From: Mytilus galloprovincialis
Lineage: Eukaryota; Mollusca; Bivalvia; Mytilida; Mytilidae
Direction of reading: 5' to 3'
Assembly (NCBI RefSeq): GCF_965363235.1
Contig: NC_134848.1
Span: 60,474,181 to 60,538,180 of the forward strand
DNA: 64,000 nucleotides
Position 1 is the first letter of the stretch. Each line of letters begins with the position of its first letter. Shown piece by piece: positions 1 to 10,700 of the stretch. The position numbers and the translations under genes were made by a program. The notes below the pieces were generated by a model. It saw only the letters and a list, made by a program, of their open reading frames with translations. It was not told where the DNA came from and did not search any database.

Positions 1-905
1 AACAGAAAATAGCCGAAAGGCTGAAAACTGAATGAAGGATAGCTGCGTCCCTAATTACACTTGTTTTGTGCAAATTGAAATTTAAAATCTTTAAGTGCTA
101 TTTCATGGTCTTTAAAATTGACTCTGTCCTAGTTTCATAAATTTTGCATCAATGATTATTTGTGTCTTTCAATATATATCAATGAGTGGCTTAAAAATTC
201 CATTTAAATGTTCTTTGTATCTGTCGTTTTTTCTTCAAAAGCAAAAAAATGCATTTTACCCCTATGTTCCATTTTAGCCATAGTGGCTAAGTTTCTTGAA
301 GTACAAGGAAATAAAATACAAAGTTTATACAAGATACTCCCAAGTTGGGCCGAAATCGATTTAGCATATTCAGAAGAAGACTTTTTTTAAAGTAAGCAAA
401 CTAGATGAACAAATTGTGAAAAAATTCTTTAAAGGGCTATAACTCCACAGGATTCAATTGACAATTTTGGTCATATAAACTTATTTGTAGATCTTACTTT
501 GCTGAAAGTTGTGCTGTTTACAGTTTATCTTTGTCATTAATGATATTCAAGATAATAACCAAAAACTGCAAAATTTCCGTACAATTAACAATTTAGTGGC
601 CGCAACCCAACAATGGGTTGTTAGATTTATCTGAAAATTTGCTCTCAAGGCTTTAGTGTTTGAGATATAAGCTACACACTGCATGTTACCCCTATGTTCT
701 ATTTTTACCCATGGCGGCCATGTTTTTTTACAAAATTGAAAATAAAACACAAACTTTATTCTAGATATCCTAAGGATCATTCAGTTTAATTTTTACTGGG
801 ATTGGTTCAGTAGTTTCAGTGGAAATGTTTCAAATATTTAACACCGAATAGACGACGACGGACGCCAAGTGATGGCAAATTTCACAGTTCCTTTGAAACG
901 GTGAG
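1..905 (+). repeat. Dispersed bivalve repeat, two related sub-units
   Basis: Two similar blocks (about 200-400 and 640-860) share the phrase ACCCCTATGTTC followed by a short AT-rich stretch, and the second ends in GACGACGGACGCCAAGTGAT. A copy in the opposite orientation lies near 13930-14240. The style (CCCAGTAGTTTCAG-like text followed by GACGACGGACGCC) is one I know as a common molluscan dispersed repeat. The short ORFs across it show no protein family and are taken as chance. Confidence 0.55.
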
Positions 906-1500
906 CTAAAAAAAACTACGTCCGTCCTATTAGAAATAAACTGAAAATAAAAAATTAAAAACTTGTACCATCGAGAGCGCTAACGAGGCCACTTTCCATA
1001 AATTTTAATATTTTTAAGGGTCATAACTCTTTAAAAAAAGTCCATTGTCCATCATTATAGAACTTAATTTCGAATTTTTTATTTATAAAAATACTATTTT
1101 TGATATAACAAAAATAAAAAAATATTTTATTTTTTTTGTCTTAAAACAGTGGTTTTGATAAGAAAATAACACTCTGTAAAGATTAGACCAATGGACAGTT
1201 TTAAGCTTGGTACAGTGTATCCAATTTCATTATCTATGGAAAATACATTGCCTTGTATCGTTTCTTTTGTGGACTAGTATACTATTGCGCAGAGTCAGAT
1301 TATGTACACATAATGGCTGTTACTATTTACCTCCAATGTAAATCGACATGTACATCAAAACCTTTATGCAAACACTTATTTGTCACTATGTCAATTTAAC
1401 TGGGTTAAAATTGAAATTGAAGAAGAACTACAGAACCTTTCTTTCTATTCTAATATATAATAAATTAATCTAACTTATGTAAAAGATTTGAAATACATGC
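906..1500. other. AT-rich sequence, no gene seen
   Basis: Homopolymer-rich DNA with no exon-like open stretch bounded by splice signals on either strand. It probably belongs to the upstream intron or flank of the beta-helix gene, whose first visible exon starts at 4653. Confidence 0.4.
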
Positions 1501-1539
1501 GGAATGTGTCCATTGGACACAGATGATGCTCCCGCTTGC

Positions 1540-2705
1540 ATATCATAAAAGTTATAAACGGACATAACTGAAGAACAGTAAAAGTGACACTTACCAATTG
1601 TGTACTAACTTTTATGGTGATAAGTATTGTGTAAAAGTTTCATAACATTTTGTTGAGGCAAACTAAAGAAAGAAATACAAAACAAAAAATTCAGCAACTT
1701 TTTTCCTCTATAAAGAGGCATTGCATAGAACAGTGAAAGTGACACCACCAAAATTCAAAGTTGATCTGTATATGGTGGTTTTAAGCATTGTGTATAATTT
1801 TAATAACATCTGGTAAAGACAAACTAAAGTTAGAGAACATAAACGGAAAATTCAGCAATTTTTCTATCTGTAAAGGGGCATAACTCTTGGACGGTTTAAG
1901 TGACACCACCAAAATTCAAACTAAGTCTGTGTTTTATGGTAATAAGCAATGTGATTAAGTTTCATAACATTTGGTTGAGGCAAACTAAAGATAGAGAACA
2001 GAAACCAACTTTGGGACGTACTGAAGGACGGACAAGGGTAAACCTTAATGCCCCCTCCGCCACTGCGGGGGCATAAAAATGTGTAAATATAACAATTGAT
2101 TAAATTAGGCAAAATTCAATGAATGGTCATTGCACATGGTTGTCATAAAGGTTTGAGAATCAAAACAGTATATAATAGTTAGGACCAGCCAATTGTCCTC
2201 AAGGCCACAAGGAAAATATGTTTTGAGAACCATAAAAAAAATCGATTATTCTGCCGTATACAAATAATAATCAGTTAGGTTTTTAAAAATAATAATAATA
2301 GACAAGCTGTCCTTTTCCACCATATACAATAGAAACATTGACAAATTCTTGCACAATTTAATGTAGATCGTTGGTATATTTTTCCTCAGATAGAACATGT
2401 AGAATTTGTATGCCCCACCGTAGCAAAGGGGGCATTAAGTTGTACCCTTGTCCGTAAGTACGTCCGTTCCAGAGTTATACCATTATATAAATGGAAAAAA
2501 GTGCTGACTTTTTTGTTTCCGTTCTCTAACTTAAGTTCATGAAGTTTGCCACAACCAAATGTTTTGAAACTTATACACAATGCTTATTTCCATAAAATTC
2601 AGAACAGTTAGAATGTTATTGGTTTAACATGTACTGTCAATAAGTTATGCCCCTTATAAATTGGAAAAAATGCTGAATTTTCCGTTTCCGTTCTCTCTTT
2701 TTCGT
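1540..2705. repeat. Fold-back repeat with tandem ~155-bp units
   Basis: The left part (1540-2085) holds three direct units of about 153-157 bp, each with AAAGTGACAC and ...CATAACAT.TGGTTGAGGCAAACTAAAG; the AAAGTGACAC anchor recurs near 1579, 1735 and 1890. It ends in GCGGGGGCATAAAAA at about 2080. From 2405 to 2705 the same sequence returns in reverse, beginning TATGCCCCACC and reading back through ...CCGTTCTCTAAC. The whole is an inverted pair around a roughly 320-bp spacer. This GGGGGCAT-bounded family is a familiar molluscan repeat; its autonomous partner is unknown to me. Confidence 0.6.
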
Positions 2706-3055
2706 CTGTCTGACATAGTTCATCTTACACTGACCTCATTTTCTTAGAACATTGATAATGTTAAGTTAATATGATACTTGTATTAAAATCTTTACATAAC
2801 ACTTACAGAGTTTCAAAAGTAATTCAATGATAAATAAAACCAACCAGACATTTCAGGGTGAACCTTCTTGCTTAACAGATCTTAGTCTAGGTTTAAAGTT
2901 TTTAAAGCATTAATCTGTTTCAAAAACCAACAATGAGTTGCATTAAATTGTTCCTGTAACTTTTTTATAGCCATTTTGAAAGACAAAGTATCCTGAGCTA
3001 TTTTTTTTAAAATGTTCATTAAGATTTGTTTTTCTAGATAATCATGTTATGCTCA

Positions 3056-3170
3056 TTGTTGAAGGATATACGGTGACCTGTGGTTGTTTATTTTGTATGT
3101 CTTTGCTCTCTGGTGGAGAGTTAATTGTCTCATTGACAATTACAACACATCGTCTTATTTTTATACATAG
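3056..3170 (-). repeat. Dispersed mussel repeat R1, fragment
   Basis: Contains GTTGAAGGATATACGGTGACC and later GTCTCATTGACAATTA. The same words in the same order occur at 10670-10760, 38036-38400 and 43420-43810, and reversed at 5530-5625 and 20905-21287, so this is one short-interspersed family with six copies in the window. Confidence 0.7.
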
Positions 3171-3845
3171 ACTTACTAGTAATTAAGTTTTGGATTCAAC
3201 ATTATTCTTTTTCACTGACAGCATCAGTCTTAGATACTACAACGGGTTATGCGTATTACCAATTTTTTTTTTAAACTTCTGAGAAATCTTACATATAAGA
3301 TTGAAGGGAGGGGGTACATATGATGCCCTCAACTTTAGAAGTTGTGTTATGCTTAAATTCTTAAAATACTTAGTTCACAAGTAAACTAAATGAGATACCA
3401 CGTTTTTTTTCAACAAATTTTATAATTTTGAAAAAAAAAAAAAAAATCGAAAAAAGGGGGGTGGACCATACCCAGAGTGATGATTTTTCATTTTGTACAA
3501 GTCTATCTTCATTTACTATATATTTTTGTTTAAAATTAACAAATGCGTGTCAGAATTGCACATATAAATGGAATATTTTAGCTTTTTAAGTTACTAAATG
3601 TTTGATTATTCATCTGATTGTTAATCTGAATTTTGGTGAAAATTGACAATTTTTGACTAAAATTTTTTTTTTAAAGAAAAAAAAAAACGCACGACTTTCT
3701 TTTTATTTTATGAATATATAGAATGTGGTCTTTCAAAATTTGCCAATGACATTTCATGGTATTGTTGGTCTTGGGAGATAAACAGATTTAAAATTTAGGA
3801 GTTTTTGAAATTTTTCATTTTCGAAATTTAACACATTTTTAAATG

Positions 3846-3859
3846 GTTGCTATGGAAAC
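3846..3859. promoter_or_regulatory. X-box-like (RFX) motif, imperfect
   Basis: GTTGCTATGGAAAC matches the RFX consensus GTTRCCATGGYAAC at 12 of 14 positions. It lies about 200 bp before a perfect match. It may simply be part of a repeat. Confidence 0.25.
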
Positions 3860-4043
3860 AAACTATTTAGTAAATTCACAATTTTAATGTTTTTGTATAG
3901 TTTGGGGTTTTGTTTGTCAATACTGTAAATATACATATTGTTTGTATTGATTAACAATATTTCTATGGGACTTTAAATTCCGTTATTTTATATTTTCAAA
4001 AAGGGTCTTTTTTCACATATTCAAGCAAAATGTTGATTTGATG

Positions 4044-4057
4044 GTTACCATGGCAAC
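4044..4057. promoter_or_regulatory. X-box (RFX) consensus palindrome
   Basis: GTTACCATGGCAAC fits the RFX/X-box consensus at every position. RFX factors drive ciliary genes in animals, but this site lies in repeat-like DNA about 600 bp upstream of an internal exon, so a regulatory role is only a possibility. Confidence 0.3.
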
Positions 4058-4291
4058 GGGCATAATACAGGGAAAATAAAGACAGAATTTTACTCATCTA
4101 CCAAAGTTCTTAAGATATAGGGCAAAAAAAATTACTTCTGTGACATGTCATGAATCACCTTCTGCATGATTTTTACAAAGACAGGTACTTAAGTAACGTC
4201 ATTATTTTATAAAACATTACCACAATTGTCAAATAAAGATTCGGAATATTGGACATTCGCCATGAATGAAATAATTAATTCCTTCTTTATC

Positions 4292-4294
<3 letters not shown>

Positions 4295-4369
<75 letters not shown>
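4295..4369. repeat. (AT)n microsatellite
   Basis: An uninterrupted AT dinucleotide run of about 75 bp, directly read. The tyrosine-isoleucine ORFs on the minus strand across it are artefacts. Confidence 0.97.
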
Positions 4370-4372
<3 letters not shown>

Positions 4373-4652
4373 ACAGATTTTCCATGGCAGTTCAATAATT
4401 TGTGAGACGGGGTGCGTTATTCCCGATAATTGAAGATACAACGCCGAGCTAAACACGACAAAACAATTTTTGCACGATATTATATTTAAAATGTATATCT
4501 AACGTGTCAAATGGCGTCCGCTTCGTATCCCCAGGATCCGTCACTGTTTTCTAAGAAATAAGTATTAATGCCTTTCATCTTATATCTTCAACAATTTATA
4601 AGAAGGCAATACACATTTGGTATATTGAACTTAGTCCATTTGATATGTTTAG

Positions 4653-4781
4653 AGAGGAAATATTATAAGGAAGAATCATATTCAGCGAACTAAAAAAAAT
4701 GTTCCCGGAGCAGATGTACGAGGAATTATGTTAGACGATCAGTACTCCAGTGCTTTGATTGAACAAAATGTTTTCCACGAT
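4653..4781 (+). CDS. Beta-helix gene, exon A
   Basis: 43 codons, phase 0 at both ends. The acceptor is TATGTTTAG at 4644-4652 and the donor GTAAGT at 4782. A stop codon at 4650-4652 closes the frame immediately upstream, which supports the exon start. It encodes the rung GNIIRKNHI and the motif RGIMLDDQYSS, which corresponds to the RGIYLDD element of bacterial relatives. Confidence 0.8.
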
Positions 4782-7700
4782 GTAAGTAACATTGTTAATT
4801 TAATATATAATTCAACTAGCCTAGCTGCATAACATTGATCTCTTGACAAAAGTTTAAATACTTAAGGAGATGATGTTGTAACCATTGCATATACTGCTGT
4901 GACCACTGTATATAATGCTGTAACGGGTATATAATGTTGTGACCACTGTATATAATGCTGTGACCACTATATATAATGCTGTAACGGGTATATAATGTTG
5001 TGACCACTGTATATAACGATGTAACGGGTATATATTGTTGTGGCCACTGCATATAATGCTGTAACGGGCATATAATGTTGTGACCACTGCATATAATGCT
5101 GTAACGGTTATATAATGTTGTGACCACTACATATAATGCTGTAACGGGTATATAATGTTGTGACCACTGCATATAATGCTGCAACGGGTATATAATGTTG
5201 TGACCACTGCATATAATGCTGTAACGGGCATATAATGTTGTGACCACTGCATATAATGCTGTAACTGGTATATAATGTTGTGACCACTGCATATAATGCT
5301 GTAACGGGTATATAATGTTGTGACCACTGCATATAATGCTGTAACGGGTATATGATGCTGTGACCATTGCATATAATGCTGTAAAGTGTATATAATGCTG
5401 TGACCACTGCATATAGTGACGATCATCAACATAAGGTAGTCGTGGCGTTCCATACAAAATGACAACAGAATAAAGCGTACATTGACAAATTCTTATTCTG
5501 TAGCTCAATGAGGCAGTTATTCAAATATGAAAAAGAAGATGTGGTATGATTGCCAATGAGACAATTCTTTACAAGAGACGAAATGACACAGAAATTAACA
5601 ATTTTCATAAGAGAGAACGGGGAAAAAGACGCTTGATGTTAACGTCATACACAACAACTATATATAATAAATGAAAACCTAAATTATTCTAATAGTTGAA
5701 CCAAACAAGCTATAATACTATAGAATTTAAAATGCTATTAGATGCAAATCATTTCAAAGTTATATTTGAAGTCGATAAGTTGATATTTAGTTACTACGTC
5801 ATCAAGTTTAACTTGTGTTATTAGAACAATGCACATATAATCATTGGTGGAGGAAGAGATAACATAGTTAGACAGAACATATTCAACAAAGATGTGCGAT
5901 ACACAATTAAAGTGGACGCCAGAGGGGCTGACGGGAAATCTAATACAAAGACAATGCTGGAAAAACTAGAGGTAGGCAAAAGCAGCAGGTAGGACAGATT
6001 TAACAAAAGAAATTTAGAGGTAAGCTAGAGGAGCAGATTGGATAAGGTTTTTCTAAAGTAAGACTGGAAAGAGAAGAGGTAAGGTTGAGAAGGAGATGGA
6101 AAAGGTTCTACGAATAGTAATGCTGACAAAATGACAGGTATACCATAAACGCAGATGGGAAAGCTTATACCAAATGTAAAGTAGAAAAATGAGAGGTAAG
6201 CTAGAGGAACTGATGGGAAAGGTTTTATTAAAGTAATGCTGGAAAGATAAGAGATAAGCTAGAGGAGCAGACATGGAAGGTTTTACAAAAGTAATGCCAG
6301 AACAGGTAGAGGTATGTTGGAGGAGCAGACTGACATTTGGGAAAGGTTTTACTAACGGAATGCTGGAAAGATAAGAGTTAAGCTAGGTGAGCAGATGGGA
6401 AAGGTATCAGATCGCGTCGGTGGTCTGGTTGTAACTCATACACTGGTCAGTGTTTCATTAGGTGATCATTTCTTAGTTTGGAAGCAGTAACACATCCTCT
6501 GTCTCATCTTACATAATTAAGACATACCCCTTGCATATTCATAGTATAGACTTCGTTAACAAATTATTGTCTTGACACAAATTGTTCAAACAGAGTTATA
6601 AAGAACGGATGAATTCCACACTACATAATTTTTACGGTTCCCATCATGAATCGATAAACCGATGCGGTATGTAGACCTGTGTATTGAATCACTTACGACA
6701 TGTATTAAGCGCTCCCAGATCTTTATATATAATATTATTGTGGTCTAACTTATAGATTTATCGAATGTGTGTTTATATGCACCTTTAGGGTCATCCGGTC
6801 TTCCTGTTTTTAGAAATTAATGCGATTCGAGATTTGAACATCAATAAACTATTGTTGCTCTAACGGTCCATAATGACCATTTATCTTAATGTAAGAAATC
6901 AAGCGGTATTTGTTTTGACGTTTACTTTTCAGACGATCTGAGACAAAACTATGGCTCACTACGGCCCATAGGAAAAAATATGAATTTTTCATTAGAAATA
7001 ATTCTTTGCACTTTCTGTAACAAGCGTTACAAATATCCTACAAAGTAAACAAAGTAAATTAGAGGCTAAATATACGAGAACATTAGCTGTGTCAGCTGTA
7101 GAAAAAGCAATGCTACCATGGATATTTATAAATCAAGATGTGATATGATTTTTAATCATTTCAGAAAATTCCATATAAAGATAAGCTGTGGGCAAATAAA
7201 TATCCTAAGCTTGCTAAAATCATGGATGGCAATAACCCAGGAAATCCTGTTGGTGAGTAATTATCATGATAGGGGGGTTGGGGTTTACCTTGATATTAGT
7301 ATAAATAAGTTTTAGCAGGGGCAATATATGTACTTCGAGATTCCGCCAGTTGAGACGCACTCCTTGATTCACTGCAAGGGTACAGCGGATCCATGTACAC
7401 TCCCTAAAGATTAATGGAGATGTGTCCTTTACAATATAATCCCACCACCAGAACAATTCCCACACAACACCAAGGGAGCGTGTAGGACACCGGGAGACTG
7501 TTATTATGGTGTAGGAAGACGAAGTACTCAAAGAGAACCAATGGGCTTCTCGGCAATGACCATAATAGTATTGTTAGATTTGAGCGGGTTCGTGTTGCTA
7601 AGTCTTTCAGTTTCTACGTTGTATCTTGTGTACTATTATTTGTCTGTTTATGTTTTTCTTTGTTAGCCATTGCGTTGTCAGTTTATTTTCAATCTATCAT

Positions 7701-10700
7701 ATCTATCGCCCCTCTTTTGTAAGAAGTGTAGCGTATTCCATTGTTTTCAGAACAATAACTTTTAAATGTTTGTTTTATAATACTTTCCACTTCTTTGTTA
7801 ATGATGGTGAATGTTAACTGTTTGATTGTAGCACCACTGATGCAAACCTCTAGTAATTCGGATGACGTTTTACCTAATTTCTATATTTCGTTTGAACGAT
7901 TACATAATCCTGCAACTATGAAGTATATTATTTACACTTGAAAAGCATCTTCATGGTCACAGGCCGAATATGCCAAGAGTTTTAAATTCTGTATTTAATA
8001 TCCTCTCGGTAGATATTTTCTTTAAGTATTACTCATTCGATTCAAAATATCCTTGTAAAGCAATTTTCTTTTAGTAGTGACTACAAATATTATATTGAAA
8101 CTGAACAATGTTAACGTCGTCGTTTAGAAATATAAATTTTGTATTCCTAATTTGTTGTTCGTTTCGTTTTTTAACAAATTATTCATGTGTTATTGAATGT
8201 TATAACGTCTCACACACACATGATAATGAATTAGAACGATATCAAAATCCGACGATTTAATAGCGTCTAATGTTACATTGCATACCAGCTTAACAGAGTC
8301 ACATTTTGATATCAGAAATCGCCTTTCATTGTTTATAAAAATATAATTATTATTAATATATTTTGTAGGTAATGAAATCAAAGGAAACATATTCTGCTCT
8401 ATAAAACCCGGTGTTAATGGTAATAAATTTGTCACTGAATGGTACAAGGTCGATGGTAACAAAAACGTAAGAAAAATAAATTACACATTATCATTTTGTA
8501 GGTCCTGAAAGCTTTTCTGGATAAGTCATCACCAGTAACGCAAATTTGAAAAACATGCAAACCTTGCCACCACGCTTTACTTACAGAGATCTGACAACCC
8601 CTGTCCTATTTTCTGTTCATGTTTACTTTTATATGAACCAAATGAAGTGAATGTTTCCGAATTTGTGAATGTGTGTATCATCACACCAAACAAAAGACCC
8701 CGATTAATTTTTCAAATAGAAAGTAGAATGGCTCGTTTTCTGATCTCTGAAAGCGAAACTTGGACAAAGGATCAGCATTTTTAAGTCATATTATGGAAAC
8801 GCCTGACACAAATTTCAAAAGGCAAAGATATAAAAATACTTGAATACCCAAAATATAACATACATTTCAAACCAATGTTTATATCATTGAAATACTTATA
8901 TAATTTGCATATGATGGAATAAGTTTATATAATAGGTCGAGAGGGCTTCCGGTAGTGGCTCTTGTCGATATTTATTTTTCGATTGACTGAGAGAACTACT
9001 TTTTAAAACCAATGTAAACAAGATGACGGCCACGTTCAAAATATTTATTTTCACTTTGAGTTCCTTAAATCAAATTATATACACAAACCACTTATTTAAA
9101 TGATAATAAGATATTGTCAATGTTTATGTTTTTTTCATTATCATATATCCAATTCCATGGAGTAACTTTTTTTGCGCTAACAAAAAATATATTCATGCAC
9201 AAGACCAATTCAGTGACGAAAATACACGTTTGATATATATTATGAGTGGGTAAATTGAATGCCTTCTCTTAAATTTCAAAGAATTATAGGGATTAAACGC
9301 CTTTACTAAATAATTTATTGGTATATAAACTGGACCAAAGAAATCATAAACATATCATAACAGTCCTTTGGACAGCTTTATCCTATATCCATGGAACGCT
9401 GAATGTTAAATGTGATAAACATGCAAACCTTGCCACCACGCTTCACTTACAGAGATCTGACAACCTATTTTCTGTTCATGTTTACTTTTATATGAACCAA
9501 TGAATCTAATTGTAATGTACAAAAATTACATACAAAAAACACTTTTATAGAAAAATAAGTATATCTACACAATAGGTTAAACAAAGTAATTTGACTGGCA
9601 TCACATGATTCGCGAATTGTCTTTTGATGAAATCAATAACGTTTAATGATCATTAAACACTAATGTAATAGTTTCTGACCTATGATGTGACATAAAGAAT
9701 CTGTATGAGTAAAAATCATCTTATTAACGAAAAAGATTTTCTTTTTTAAAGATTACCAGCGACAACAACTTTTATGCACCTACTTACGGAGATTTTGATC
9801 CGAGATGTGACCTGAACGATTACGCCTGGGACACAAAGTTTCCACATCCGGTTCTACCAAAAGAAGCAAAACCAAGATATCACGTTGGGCCTGCAGCAAT
9901 ACGTATGTATATTTGCCGTGTTTTTTTAATTGATGAGTTTGAATATCCCCTCTGGTATCTTTCGCCCCTTGTCCTCTAATATCCCCTCTGGTATCTTTCG
10001 CCCCTTGTCCTCTATTATGGTTTGGTATAACTCGGTTACCATTTTGCTGTAATTTTCTTATAGGCTATGTCCGTCCATGAACTAGGTTTCTGAAGCATCA
10101 AGTAATATCTATTCCTTTAACACAGTGCAGTGGTTGACATTTACTCGTATCTTTATGCCTGCAATAGTTGATATTCTGATCAGCTCTGTAAACATTCCTT
10201 GATAAAACTATTTCATTACCTTAGCTGGATTTGGCAAAACATTCAGGAATTTTGGTCCTCAGTGCTCTTCAACTTCGTACTTTATTAGGCTTTTTTAACT
10301 TTTTTGGATTCGAGCGTCACTGATGAGTCTTTTGTAGACGAAACGCGGGTCGGGCGTATGTACAAAATTTAGTCCTGGTATCTATGATGAGTTTATTCAC
10401 CACTTGTGTTGTTTTATTTGTCATTTGAGTCGCTTTCTTTTTGAATTGAAACTTCATTTCTATGTTCTTTTGTTTAATATTTGTTGATAAAAATTGTTAC
10501 CGACAGACTCATCAATGTTAACACAAAATGTTTGTTTTACTCACACAGAGACCCACGTTATTTGATATTTTCTCATACGTAGTTAACTACCACAATTGTT
10601 AAACAGTTGTGTGCAAATAACAATTCATTTCCAAGCCATTTGTATAGAAAAGCACTTATAAGAACATGTGCTGTACGGTTATCTATAATTGTTAATGTCT

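Larger units (their letters stand above)
3171..4294. other. AT-rich sequence, no gene seen
   Basis: No exon-like open frames. It contains two RFX-type (X-box-like) palindromes, listed separately, and homopolymer tracts. Confidence 0.4.

Noticed and set aside
4207..4456. Two ORFs rich in Tyr-Ile
   Set aside because: Products of the (AT)n microsatellite.
4868..5417. CRISPR-like regular repeats
   Set aside because: Units are contiguous without unique spacers, and the genome is clearly animal.
4816..5508. A 230-codon minus-strand ORF and three overlapping shorter ones
   Set aside because: They are translations of the 40-bp minisatellite in different frames; the period is 40 residues, with no domain and no start context.
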